In this document: positions 11,117 to 22,300 of the stretch, piece after piece
Numbering within the stretch: the first letter of the stretch is position 1
Layout of the letters: each line of letters opens with the position of its first letter
NCBI GenBank assembly: GCA_022605955.1
Contig: JAKCOZ010000003.1
Coordinates: 42,558,761 to 42,622,760 of the forward strand
DNA from: Rallus limicola
Lineage: Eukaryota > Chordata > Aves > Gruiformes > Rallidae
Reading direction: 5' to 3'
DNA: 64,000 bases
Translations under genes and position numbers: made by a program
The notes under the pieces: model-generated
Database searches by the model: none
Seen by the model: the letters and a program-made list of their open reading frames with translations, nothing else
What the model was told of the DNA's origin: nothing

Positions 11117-14008
11117 TGATGTGGTTGCATGACCTGCAGCATTATTGTAACAGGGAGTGTTCAGTGCATGAATTGCTTTTCTGTCCAGACTGCATAACCA
11201 AAACTTAACCAGTTCTACACTCTAAGACTCATGGCCACCTGGTTTCAAAGGGAGATCTACTTGCAGAGAAGCTTACCACCCTGGGGAGTGGCTTTCCCAT
11301 TTCCCGCTTCCATTTACTCTTTCTCTTCACAAAGAGTCTCCTATGAGGCTAGAAGAGAGGAAATCCAGTATTCAGAACTCAACAGGAGGCGTTCTGCAAA
11401 CTGACAGAGCACTGTCAGCTCTCCATTTTACTTCTACCTGTCCACTTTATTTAATCCTGATTAACAGTATTAACACACAGACTTCCTGCAACATTTTCAT
11501 ATACCGAACTATAAAAAAATCTAGTCTTAATGAGCTCCTAAAAATGCCTTTTGGTTACTGTTAAAATTTCTAAAGCACCTGTACCCTTAAAGGATCCACT
11601 TTGAGTCTTTAAATAATTAAAGTAAAGCAGAGGAGGTGTTTTACCAGGAGACATGACTAATGAATTGCTGCTTGGCCATCCCACCTAACTTAGAAAACCA
11701 GGCACAGTTCATCTGATAACCTCCGAGCCGGGCAAACTACAGACACTGCCTGCTTCCTTGCTATGTATATACACGGTAGCTTGTGGCTGTTGTAACTTTC
11801 TCTCTACATTTTAGCTGTGTTGTCAGTTTCCTTCAGAAACTTCTTTTCAATCTGTGTACAATTGTTAAAACAATCTGAGGAAAGGACGTGAATGGAGATA
11901 AGTATGAAAGCTGCCTATGCTTTCGGTATCATGCAGACTGTCCTTGCCAGTTTATAATTTGGGTCGTTTATCTTTTACCTGTACTTTTTTAGCCCCTTTT
12001 TTCTTTTTTTTTTTTTTTTTTTGCCTCCTTATTGCAGTCTTAGTTATTTAATTTCCAATTGCACTACTCGGCTGTTTCTTTGTATTACGAAGTTTAGCTA
12101 TAAGATTTGCCATATGTAGACAGTGTTACTCAAAATGCTTTGTACTGCCTATATTAATTTAAAAAGCTGCTTATTTAATATTCTTAAATATCTGCACATT
12201 TGTACTGCTGTATCTTTGTTTTGTATTGGGCATCCAGTACTGGCAAGATTCAGAAGACGAGGGAGTGCTGTAGTGTTGTAAGTTAAGAGGTTTTACTGTA
12301 TAGGAGTTAGTTGTAACAGATGGGGAAGGGCTTTTAGGTCACGGGACTTGCCAGAAAAATCTGAGAGATTGGGGGGGGGGCAAGCGCCCCAAGTGGTTTA
12401 AATCCAGTTCTAGAGAAACCCGTCGATTGCTTGCTGGGGCCGTAAGCCTGCAGAAACGTGAATACAAGCGTGCTCTGCGCAGTCCTGGCAAGGCTTTTGC
12501 TTATCCAGGCAGGAAGGAACATGACCGCCAGCCCTGGCCGTCTCTGTGCGAGCACCCCTGTGCTGTAGAAGGGCTGTGTCTGTGACTCAGACAGGCGCTT
12601 CTGGCCATAAAGTGTGGTGTGTGCCCCGTCCCTGCCCCTCCTGCGCCAGGCTCCCCGTGGGCTCAGTCCTCGGGGCTGCTGTGTCTGCAGCGTTGCGCAG
12701 AACGGCTCGGGGAGGAGGCAAGCTGTGTACCACCTCCGATTCCACAGGGAGGTGAGGTCAGTGAGCCCAGCGAAGGGAAGGGCAGGTAGAAACAGGTTAA
12801 AGCAGACCTGTGGGAGAGGAAAGGATAAGCATTTTGATCCCAGTGAGAAGCATGGGGTTTGTTCCTTCCTTATGCCACATCAGAGCAGGAGCCAGTGGCT
12901 GCCGAGTGCTCTGGCTGGCAGCAGTGTGGAAAGACCCAGAGGGCTTGGGGGGAATGACGCGTCTTTTCTGGTCCACATGGTCCTGGACCTGGGATAAGTG
13001 AAGTCTGGTGTCACCTGCGGGCACGATCTGGGGGTTGGTAGTGACCAGTCAGGTGCTGCTGCAGCAGCGGCAGCAGCATTTGAGTCCAGTAGAAAGCGAA
13101 CGGGTTTGTGTCTTTCCAGGTTTTAGCCATTTAACCCTTGTTATGTGTCACAGCAAGCATTATTAGAAAACCTTACTTTTGTTGGGTGTTAAAGGCATGT
13201 TTTGTTTCTCATTTGCACGTGCTGATCTGGCTGGGACCACACCCTGCCCCAAGCCAGGCTGGGCGCTGGGTGCAGGATCCCTCAAATTGGGGCTCTGTGC
13301 CGGGCAGGAGGGGATATCTTTTTTTGTGTACCTGCCTGAACAGGTGTCCCAAGGCGAAGCTGAGCAGCACCTCATTTCTCTGAGTGGTCTGTGCAAATTA
13401 GAGACTTAAGTATCAGTTGTTCTTGAGCCTGAAAACATTTGTATGTAAGTGTGTTTAGCTTGACAAACATTGTTTTGAGTTCACTAATGCCAGAGAGAGG
13501 TGCCAGGTGGAGCCAGCGGCTTTCAGCAAGTGAGCTGGCTGCTGTGACTGGATTGGCCTCGCATCTCTGTCGTGAAGTGACTGTGAGCTCAGAACTCAGA
13601 GGTGATCTCCAGCATGTCTCTGATATACTAACTTCATTTGTGCTGCATAGAAAACTTTTGCTTTAATAGCAGCTTGTTTGACAGTCCTGAATTGTGTTGA
13701 CCAATTATCAAAGTAATTGTTCGTGAAGTTTCCAGTGATATATTTTCTGTAAAAGAGTTGATTCCTAGAGTGTCGAAACATTAATTTCCCAGCTCAGTTC
13801 ATCTATGAATTGTGTAACTACCAGATTGTCATGGTAGCAGTGTTAATATACATATCTGTATATAGACAAAAAAAAAAAAATCAGTAATGATCATTGGAAT
13901 CAAGACATTTAATATTTTTCCCAGTCAAATACACTAATGCTTCCAAGGTGACAGAAAAGTGTACAGTTGTTAAACAAGTTGTAAATAAACGCTTATATAA
14001 AACACAAA
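11117..14008 (+). other. Candidate terminal exon, mostly 3' UTR
   Basis: A very strong acceptor (TATTCTTTTATTTGCAG, ending at 11116) is followed by almost 2.9 kb with no long open frame and then a well-formed polyadenylation signal at 13984-13989. If spliced from the exon ending at 1018 it would add only SDVVA and a stop at 11130-11132. If spliced from the exon ending at 1961 it would add about 30 codons starting VMWLHDLQHYCN. Both are in phase, so it may be an alternative 3' end of the plus-strand gene. It could equally be a separate non-coding transcript. It contains a T19 run near 12004-12022 and a G10 run near 12371-12380. Confidence 0.35.
13984..13989 (+). terminator. Polyadenylation signal AATAAA, plus strand
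   Basis: AATAAA sits in GTTGTAAATAAACGC and is followed after about 30-45 bases by a T/G-rich stretch (CTTCGTTTCCCTTTATTTGG), the usual arrangement of a vertebrate cleavage site. It would end the candidate plus-strand terminal exon at about 14005-14010. Confidence 0.55.
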
Positions 14009-15957
14009 TGCTTCGTTTCCCTTTATTTGGTCCTTTCTTTTGGCTTGTAAACTGGGGCCAAAGCTGTGGTTTGGGCCTGAAGGGCCGTGCTGCTGAGTGA
14101 GGTGGGGGTGGGTGGGGGGCTTCTGCAACGGGTTGGTGATGAACCAGGGAGCTCGGTGGAGTAGAGATAAGATGGGTAATACAACCCTTGTCTCCAGGAG
14201 CACTCAGCATCAGTCAATTTGGAACAGCCAGGGAAAAAACATCGAACTTCTTACAAAGCACAGCTGTGCCTGGGGCCTTGGCTTGGGCACAACACATCTC
14301 CCGGGGCTCTGCAGAGGAGGGTGAGTGGCTCTTGGGTGCTGCAGCCATACCCCAGAAACCATGCTCTGCCTGACTGGCTGGAAGGCATCGTCACAGCAAT
14401 GCTCGGCCAGCAGGGTTCTCCTCTCAAACAGCCAAGGCCCATGGCCGAAGCAATGCCCTCTCCTACTTTCCTAGTTCAGCTATGGAGGGGTGTGAGGGGA
14501 GCGGTGATAATGCCGGCAGAAACAACTCTCCCTCATTTCTGCATTAATAAGCAGCTTTGTTGCCTCTTTGCACCGCAGAGGGCAGTGTCAGACGTGTGCT
14601 AACACTGCTTGTGCAAAAGAAGGCAATGGTGAGCCAGAGGCACTGATCCCACGAGCGGTGTGGCCTTGCAGGGGCTTCTCTGCAGGAGGATCTGCTGCCT
14701 GCAGCCCCTGGTGCCTGCCTTGTCCAATACTGTTGTACAAAGTAGTTGGCAACTGTTGCGATAGGAGCAAGGTGACAATGACTTCTTGTAGCACAGGTAA
14801 CTGTAGTATGTGAAATATGAATATGTGTTCTTGAGGGTATGAATATGTGGTTGGGGGGAGAGATTTCCCCCATGGACCAGCGCTGAATGAACCAATGCTA
14901 TAATTTGGTTTGGAGAGTTTCCTTGGTTACACTTTTTGGTAATGGGGTGTGGTGTTTGCTGGCTGGGGTGGGGGAGGAGAACCCCAGAAATGGTGGCCAG
15001 GTCCCTCCTGAGCCATGGGCGGTGTCAAGTGGAGGCAGGGAGCTGCTGGTCCTCACCTCCAGCTGATGATTCATTCTGGTCTGCTACCACCCTCAGTCTC
15101 AGTGGTTACTCTATACTGTGGTGGTTACTTCAGCCTCTCCCACCTCAGCCCGTCATCCCCTCTGCTGCCCAGTCATTCCCCCACTTCCCACCCTCTCTCC
15201 TCCTCTATGCTGTACTTTTCTTCCACAGCCACCCCACCCAGCTCAGTGCATCAGGGTCCCTTGTCCTGGCCTCCTCCATCCTTTCCTTCCCCCTCATACT
15301 CCTCTACATCCACTCTCACCATTCCATCCCATCCTTATGCCCCACAGCGGGGGAGGGGAGTGTGTGGAAATGTGCCCCATTCCACATGTCACCCTACCTC
15401 CCTCCACAGCTGCTGCCCAACAAGGATGATGGAGCATTGCAGATTGTCTTCCACTGGTGCCTTCCTCCCCCCCACCCCATCTGTTTTTGCAGGAGGCAAC
15501 AGTTCCTAGTGTGATGGAAGCACAAGACAGAAGCTGTACAGTTCCCTTTCACAGTTCCTGTGTCCTTCCCCACACCTGCCCCAAGTAACTTTGGACACAC
15601 CACCATGCACATTAGCAGCTGCAAATGTCTGTGCACAGGTCCTGCCTTGAGTTCCTTTGTGCAAGGAAGACCAGCCTGGTTGTAGCCACTGTGGTCTGTG
15701 AGGCGCCAGCCGGTGCTTGCTGTGCGGCCCAGGGCTGTAGCACTGCAGGACAACTGCAGGAATTGCAGGACCCCCAAGGAGGGTGGTCTCACTCCACCCT
15801 TCAGCACAGGACACACCACAGCATGGGGGAGTTCCCACCAGTCCTAGGCCCACCTACTGCCTGCCCTGTTCTTAGGAGGTTAAAGAATAAAGTGACCTCA
15901 CAGCAACAAGGTGTCAGTTATCTGGTAAAGGTGGCAGGTCCAGGAGGGAAGGTCAGG
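14009..15957. other. Intergenic DNA, GC- and pyrimidine-rich, no gene seen
   Basis: This is the first half of the space between the two converging transcripts. Base composition shifts to higher GC. Overlapping open stretches of 60-190 codons occur in several frames, but they come from low-complexity sequence: 15120-15360 is strongly C/T-rich on the plus strand, which removes stop codons from several frames at once. No domain or splice structure supports a gene. Confidence 0.5.
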
Positions 15958-16646
15958 TGTGTGAGGGTAACGGGTTTGTACAGCAAGGTTTTGGTGGTGG
16001 GGTGGCTTCTGCAAGAAGCTGCTAGAAGTATTCCCTGGGTCCAACAGAGTAAATATCAGCTGGCTCTGAGATTGATCTGCACGTGGTCAGGGCTGAGCCC
16101 ATCAGCCTGGGCTGTGAGGCCTCTGTGGTCACAGGTAAGAAGGAAAAAAAAAAACCAAAACAACCCAAACCCAAACCAGACCTGGCACCAGTTTCGGTAT
16201 TTTTGCAGCCAGAGACCACGGGGTGAGAAGACAAGAAAACATTTCAGTCACTGAGATCGGTGGAAGGAGGAGGGGCAGAAGGTGCATGAGACACAGAGCT
16301 GATGCTCCCCTGCAGCTTTGTAGAGGCTGACAGGGAGATTCAGTTGAGGTTGATGGGGAAGAAGCAGCAGCAGCAACACTTGATGAACTGACCTCCAATC
16401 CCCAGTGCTGCTGGGGGAGGAAGGGAGAGAAATTGAGTGAAATTAACCCTGGGAAGAAGGGAGGGGTGAGGGCAAGTGAAGTTTTGTTTAGTAAAAAACT
16501 ACACATTTTATTTCTTTTTTGTTTAAGCTGAGTGATCTCTCCCTGCCCTCACCTCAACCTAGTACATTCTCTTCCCCCTCCAACTGAGGGAGTGACAGAG
16601 CAGCACTGGCTGGCAACTGGTCTCCAGCAAGGGTTAACCCACCACA
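15958..16646 (+). mobile_element. Retroviral LTR (avian ERV type), degraded
   Basis: The segment starts TGTGTGAGGGTAACGG and ends GGGTTAACCCACCACA, matching in outline a common avian endogenous-retrovirus LTR. Internal landmarks in the right order include AGCAAGGTTTTGGTGGTGGG, AAGCTGCTAGAAG, GAAATTAACCCTGGGAAGAA and GAGTGATCTCTCCCTG. No retroviral gene flanks it, so it looks like a solo LTR. The left edge is uncertain by a few bases: a start at 15962 would give near-matching flanks GTGTG and GTGAG. The 209-codon open stretch at 15625-16254 crosses the left edge and is not a gene. The family assignment rests on recalled sequence features, not a database search. Confidence 0.7.
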
Positions 16647-16794
16647 GTGAGGGGAGAGGAGAGGCAGATGAAGTAATTGGAAACTTCTCCCAAGTATATC
16701 CACCACAGCCCTAGTCCAAGTCCAGAGCACCCCTGAGGCAGCAGAGCACTCTGCCTCCTGGCACTTCTGGCTGCTACCAAAGAATCCTTTACAC

Positions 16795-17380
16795 TGTCCT
16801 GGTTTCAGTCAGGATAGAGTTAACTTCATTTGTAGCAGCGGATGGAATGCTGTGTTTGGGAGTTAAAATGAAAGCAGTGCTGATAACACCCTGATGTTTC
16901 TAGTTGCAGTCAGACAGTCAAAGCCAGGACAGGTGACCCAGATGGGCCAAAGAGAGTATTCCATGCCAATTACGTCCTGCCCAGGATAAAGGGGGGCTGA
17001 TGGGAGGAGGAAGGGGGGCGGTTCTGGGACACGAGCGGCCGGGACGCGAGGGTCTTGGGGGATGGTCGGGTTCCGGGACAGCTCTGGGTGGTGGGGCCTG
17101 AGTTGTGTGGTTCAGTGAGAAACTGCATTGTGTATCAATAGTTTCATATTCTTTTGCTCTAAAGTCCTGTTAGCATTGTTATATTTTATCTTTCTGTTCT
17201 CTTAGTAAACTATCCTTATCCCAACCCACGGGCCTCTTAGTTTCTTGGTTTTGGAGTTATTTGCCCCTTCCTTTTCCCTTCCCTTGTTTCCCCCTCCCTT
17301 TCCCTTTTCTCCTGCTCTTTTACTTTAAGGAGCAGGCAGCTGCGTGGATCTCGGCCCACAGCCGGGGTGAAACCACGACA
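16795..17380 (+). mobile_element. Solo LTR with perfect 5-bp target duplication
   Basis: The 586-base element begins TGTCCTGGTTTCAGTCAGGA and ends GGTGAAACCACGACA, the TG...CA ends of a retroviral LTR. It is flanked on both sides by TACAC (16790-16794 and 17381-17385), which is a target-site duplication. The start is typical of the widespread avian ERVL-like LTR family also seen at 28573 and 36865. There is a possible TATA-like box (CCAGGATAAAG) near 16981 and an AGTAAA near 17203. No internal retroviral genes remain, so the provirus was probably reduced by recombination between its LTRs. Confidence 0.88.
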
Positions 17381-17385
17381 TACAC

Positions 17386-18389
17386 CTTCCTCAATGTTTG
17401 ATGCCTGGCCCAAGCTGCAGCATCTGCAAGCTCCAGAACCAAAACCTGACACACTCTGCTAGCAGCAGTGAGGGACAATGGGCAGCCTGCAGCGCCCTGC
17501 TGCCCAGCCAGCCTCACACTTGCCCCAGCCCAGCTCTGAGCCTGGCACAGCCAACAGCACCCACCCAGCTTCACAGCCGCCCCCAGGTTACAAACATGCA
17601 CTGATGTCCCATTCCAGTTTCACCCCTCCCATTATTTTGCAAGTGCCAGGAACAGAACAGGACTTGTGTTTCCAAACAGGTGGTCAGAACCTGGCTGGGG
17701 GAGGGTGGGAGTTGTGTGGACTATTTTATTTTGATTTGTCCCCATGTAGGGAAGAGGCAGAAATCCTGACAGGATTCTCCTGCAAAATTCCTTAGGGTTG
17801 TTTTCACTGTAGCCCAGAGCACCGTGAAAATAAACACGTTTGGAAATGCTTCTGAGAACGTCCTGTCCTGACAAAGCTTTCTCTGAAGGAAAAACATTTC
17901 CTGGCACAACCAGAACAAACACCCTCCCAGTCACTGCCTTGCTTCTAAACCTAAAAAGCCCCCCAACCACCTAAGATTTGCAAGAGTTAATGCAATGCCC
18001 AAAAACACCTTTAAATTCAGTCTCTAAACAAACCCTGCTAAGGCTGGTGTGCATCCTCTTCAAAGCAAGTGGAGTTTCAAAGTAACACCAAGTGTCCTCT
18101 AGAGACCAGATGTAGGCCGACCCCGAGTAACACCATGCTGAGAAAAGCCTCTTTTAAATGCCTCCTGTTCTAGGGAAGCTTGGATTCACCTACCTGGGTG
18201 GAGTTTAGGATTACACACTTCATCACCTGCCAAAATACGCAGGTTTAAAACATGTTTCTATGAGTCAGCCAGACAGCATTTCTCCACCACCTCGTTTTGT
18301 ACAGAGTTAGAACTGAAGACAGCTACAGAGATTTCTGAAACTCAACTGCCTGGGTAATACATCAAAGCCAAAGAAAATCAACTGAACAA
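17386..18389. other. Intergenic DNA between LTR and KCMF1 3' end
   Basis: About 1 kb of unique-looking DNA lies between the solo LTR and the end of the KCMF1 transcript. Open stretches of up to 112 codons show no known domain and no splice sites that join them to a gene. No feature is supported here. Confidence 0.5.
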
Positions 18390-18404
18390 CAGTCTTGAAA
18401 ATGC

Positions 18405-18410
18405 TTTATT
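18405..18410 (-). terminator. KCMF1: KCMF1 polyadenylation signal
   Basis: TTTATT on the plus strand is AATAAA on the minus strand, in the context TTCAATAAAGCATTTTC. Downstream on the minus strand is ACTGTTGTTCAGTTG and then a T-rich run, as expected of a cleavage site at about 18390. Confidence 0.6.
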
Positions 18411-18997
18411 GAACCGTGTGTCTTATTGTAATGTGCATTAGATGTGTCTGAAAAGACTACAGCTTGAAAGTTTTCTGAAAATCCTCAACAATCAATTAAA
18501 AAAAAAAAGAGTCCCTACTGGGGGTCACTCTCAGCATTACCAGAGGCCTCATGAAAAGTTTCCTTGAAACATGTTCAGCTGCAGAGACTAAGAGACAACA
18601 AAGCTAGTACCACTCTCTGTGGGGACAATCAGGATGTGAGGGTTTAAAAGGGAAAAAAAAAAAAAAAAGAACAAAAAGGCGGGGGGGGAGTGGGAGGGGG
18701 GCGAATGGATATTTCAGCTTCAGTCTATGGGGCTGCTTCTCTCGTGGCTGTTACTCTGGGCTGGCAGAGGCGTCGCGGTTCTGCTGAGAACGCCGCCTGG
18801 CGTTCCAGTCTGTACATTTACTCTACAACGGTAGCGATGCTGCAGAGATGGATACAGAGAAAGAGAGGTGGCCAGGTGAGCAAGGTCTGGAAAGACACCA
18901 GAATGACCTTAAAGCTTAGTTTAATTTTTATTTTTTTTTTTAAATCAGAAGCTGTGTGCACTTTTGTTTTCTATAATCTAACTTTCAAAAACCCACC

Positions 18998-19047
18998 AAA
19001 AAAAAAAAAAGGGGGGGGGGGGGGAAACAAAAGGGGGGGGAAAAAAA
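18998..19047. repeat. Homopolymer cluster A13-G14-...-G8-A7
   Basis: On the plus strand, 13 A, then 14 G, then AAACAAAA, then 8 G and 7 A. It lies in the KCMF1 3' UTR, where the mRNA would read C-rich and U-rich tracts. Such runs are prone to sequencing and assembly length errors, and the plus strand could form a G-quadruplex. Confidence 0.9.
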
Positions 19048-20358
19048 GGAAGGGAAGAAAACAAAACCCAGACATATCACTTCTGTCCTTGTCTTGGGGT
19101 GATTACAAACTTCTATGCATAAGAACAACACACTCCTGTCTTCCAAGCCGTCAGGGTTAACAGTACAGGCATACAGGTGGCACGATTCAACCAAAAAGGC
19201 TTTTTAAACTTTTTTCTTTTTTTATACCAGCAAAAAAAACAAAAAAAAAAAATCACCAAAAGAAATAATAAATAGAAGGTGCCCAAGTTAGCATTAACAA
19301 TTTGACTGCGGGATGCTGGCAGCCCGGGAGCCCAAGTCCGCCTGATACTGAGAGGTCTCTGCAAACTATGAAGCAAATACATAAATAACTCAAAATATGA
19401 CTGAGACCTTGAAAGGCTTTTTAAAACTAAGACAACATGATCCAGATTAACTTTTTTTTTTTTTTAAACACAGTGAATATATGAATTGTCTACACCCAAA
19501 TAGAACATATTTAACAATTGAAAAAAATTAACAACCATAAAAAGGAAAAAAACAACCCCTCTGAACAAAAGTGAACATCGTTTGCTTTTGGGGCGCACAG
19601 AAGCCCCTGGGGATCGCTCCCAGCAGTGGCCCCAGCTGGTGTGTCTCCTGCAGACACACACAGCCAGTCCATCTCCACACTGAGGTTACAGGTAACTGGC
19701 AGCGTGAAGGGCACATGCAGCACACACCACGCCCTGGTCACAGCGGGACACCCACTGCAGTGCTTCCCTCCTGTGCCAGAGGGCACAGAAAGGTCTCATG
19801 CTGTCACCTAGGACTCAAGAGCTACTTTGTGGCCACACACTGCTACTCAGCACTAACCCTTGTGACACGCAACCTCTGAACAGCGGGAAAGCTTTGGGTT
19901 TTGTAGTTTTACTCCTTGTATTTAAATTTTTTAAATGCCAAGGTCACTAAAACTCATGCACGCTGCAAAAAACGTCATGCAGTAGTTAAGGTAAACCATC
20001 CAAGCAGTTTTTATTCATTAATATTCATAAATACACACAGCAGCTTCATTAGAGATTTTTTCATTTTTTTCCTCTTCAGTTTGAATGTGGAGTATTAGGA
20101 GAGCCTTTTGCATGTCAAGGTACAGGACACAGAGCTTTCTGCTCTGCACTGCAACCTACATTTACCTGCTAGAAGTAAAAATTAGTTAAGTGGAAATGAT
20201 TATCATATATATCTTTTCTCTCTTTCTTTTGAATGTACACAATGTAACAAGAGTGACAGACCTGAAATTACAATCACCAAAACAAACCCAAGATAGTTGT
20301 TGTCCACTTTCATTGGCAAATACAGCACAGAGGACATTGTCTGCAAAGTGGGATGTCA

Positions 20359-20620
20359 TCAAAGAGGAGGTGGAGGAGGCTCGTTTCCTTTATTACTCTC
20401 TTTTAAATTTAGGTTTTCTAAAGCAACATCTAGAGGCATAATATCTACACAGCCCATAGCACCAAAATCTGCAATCTCCCCCCGCTCATCCTCATCTGAG
20501 GAGGAACTTTCTTCCCGCATCAAAGTGGACAGTAGAAGCTCCTGGACAAACAGGCTGCAGTCTGCCCGTTCGCTCTCCATTGACTGACGCTCGGCTTCCG
20601 ACATCTTCGGATCGTTCAAC
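20359..20620 (-). CDS. KCMF1: KCMF1 exon 7 (last coding exon)
   Basis: This exon encodes residues 296-381 and the TGA stop (20359-20361). It begins after GTGCTGTGCAG and its first base completes an Arg codon. The peptide runs from LNDPKMSEAERQSMESERAD through an acidic, Ser-rich patch (REESSSSDEDERGE) to a C-terminus ending PPPPPL. The DPKMSE and PPPPPL landmarks and the length match KCMF1 as I know it. The patch is probably a flexible or interaction region; no enzyme domain is seen here. A Cys at residue 316 (RADCSLFVQ) sits where I recall Arg in mammals. Confidence 0.95.
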
Positions 20621-22300
20621 CTGCACAGCACAAGGGAAGAGAAGGCAGGCAGTTGGTGAACGCCCATTTCGCCAGCCACACTGCTGGCCCCTCCTCCTGC
20701 ACAGCCCTGCGTGCCCCTGAGGGGCACAGCTCTGGCAGCCTCCCACACCTCAGCACAGCAGGCAGGACTCGCACCGCCCTGCCGCCACAGCATTCCAAGC
20801 AGAGCCTAAAGCTGCAGGAAGAAGGAAACAAATTAAACATCCAACCCCCACTGCGAGTGTTGCTGTTCAGGAGCCTTCTAGGGAGGACTGCTGCTGTTTC
20901 CTAGACAGCCACCCCGCGACTGCTTTGTTTCTAGGTCAATGGGTAAGACCATGAATGCCACAAAAGACATGACCAGATGTGTAAAGCCCAGGGGTTCCTG
21001 GGGCGCGCCCACACCACCTCTCTAGGTTACAGTGCTCGCCCTGACAGGCAAGGAATTGCTCGCTAGAGCTCTGAAAGCTGCAGTGTGTGACACCTGCAGG
21101 TACTCTAAGTTTTCCAAATAACGACGAGTTTCTGATTGAAAGATGTCACATGCTATCATTATGCATTCAGGTTGAAACAATCGGACTGACTCAAATCCAG
21201 TTTTCTTGACACTGGAGCCACCAAAACATCTGTGGTCTTTCACAATGCCAAGCAGACAAGCAAGAGCACGTATGGGGGAGGATGGGGGTGGCAGGGGAGA
21301 TGTGGAAAACATTTTTATTTTAGGTCAATAGCTAACTGGAATGACACAGCAAGTGATTCCTCTTTAAAATAACCCTGAGATCCAAGTACAATTTCTAAAC
21401 GAGGTGAGTATTCTGTTAATTAACAGCATCTCTTATTTATCCAGTCACTAAAATAACTTACATATAAACTCCTGCTCAACCTTCAGCTTCTACTAAAGCT
21501 TAATTTGTTATTAACCAACACTATCTTCTGACTCTCTCCTTCTCCATTACAGCTCCAGTTGATACACTTGTATCACTGGAAATGTACCTGTTCTGTTGGA
21601 AGTGGTAAAGGAAACAAGCACAATTTAGGAAGTGCTCCTTTTTTTCAACTTGAAGTTGAGATGCAGTGACTTAATGCTTATCCACTACTTAGGACAGGAC
21701 AGCCAGGATGTTTGAAAAGACAAAGGCAAACAAAAGTCTACAGACTTGATGAAGGAAGGATCTGGCAGAAGTGCCCTGCCTGGAGTTGTAAGTAACTTAG
21801 TCAGCCAAAACTACAAACCAGACTCCTTTTCAAGGTTTGCAGCAGTCCACACTCAAGGCTAATCCTTTAAACGCTTTCCTAGGTGCATCAGGGAAAAAAA
21901 AAAGTACAGCAGTACTTTTAAGACTGCCTGTCCTTTCTGCAAACACTAGACCACCACAGGATGCTTCTGCAGCCAGTTCCTGGAGTTGGCTTTCCAAAGG
22001 CAGAATGTCCTTTGGGCCAGCTATATGCTGCTACTCTTGGATATAAACTACCAACTTTTCTTTCATGCTAGAACGTGAATGAAGCAAGTAGTATGTATTA
22101 TACATTCTGTGACCAATGTTGGAAGCCTACCAGGAATATATTCTGCATGATTAATTAGCCTGTTAGCTCTGGGATATATTTGATCAGACGCTGCTTTGCG
22201 AGGGCTTGTGCCTAACTCCAAACCCTGAAGTTTCATTGAGCTCAACGTCTCTACCAGGACTGAAGGCAAACAGAAATGGCAAAAAGTAAATACAAGTTAC
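20621..22300 (-). other. KCMF1: KCMF1 intron 6
   Basis: A 1,680-base GT-AG intron. Its donor is AAG before GTAACTTG at 22300-22299 and its acceptor AG is at 20622-20621. No repeat or nested gene was recognised. Confidence 0.85.

Larger units (their letters stand above)
18390..20358 (-). other. KCMF1: KCMF1 3' UTR
   Basis: Sequence after the KCMF1 stop codon on the minus strand. The end is placed by the AATAAA at 18405-18410, followed on the minus strand by a T/G-rich stretch. An earlier AATAAA at 20009-20014 could make a shorter mRNA of about 0.35 kb UTR. The UTR holds long homopolymers: in the mRNA sense a C8 and a C14 tract followed by T13 (19040 down to 18998). A GC-richer block lies at about 18715-18840. 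A 156-codon open stretch on the opposite strand (18690-19160) runs through the homopolymers and is not credible as a gene. Confidence 0.65.

Noticed and set aside
14936..15514. 192-codon open stretch and two overlapping frames of 164 and 103 codons
   Set aside because: The sequence is a C/T-rich tract that lacks stop codons in several frames at once; the peptides are low complexity.
15625..16254. 209-codon open stretch, plus strand
   Set aside because: It crosses the left edge of the LTR at 15958 and shows no domain; the LTR landmarks explain its right half.
18690..19160. 156-codon open stretch, plus strand
   Set aside because: It runs through the poly-A and poly-G tracts of the KCMF1 3' UTR (Lys/Gly-rich peptide) and is an artefact of homopolymers.
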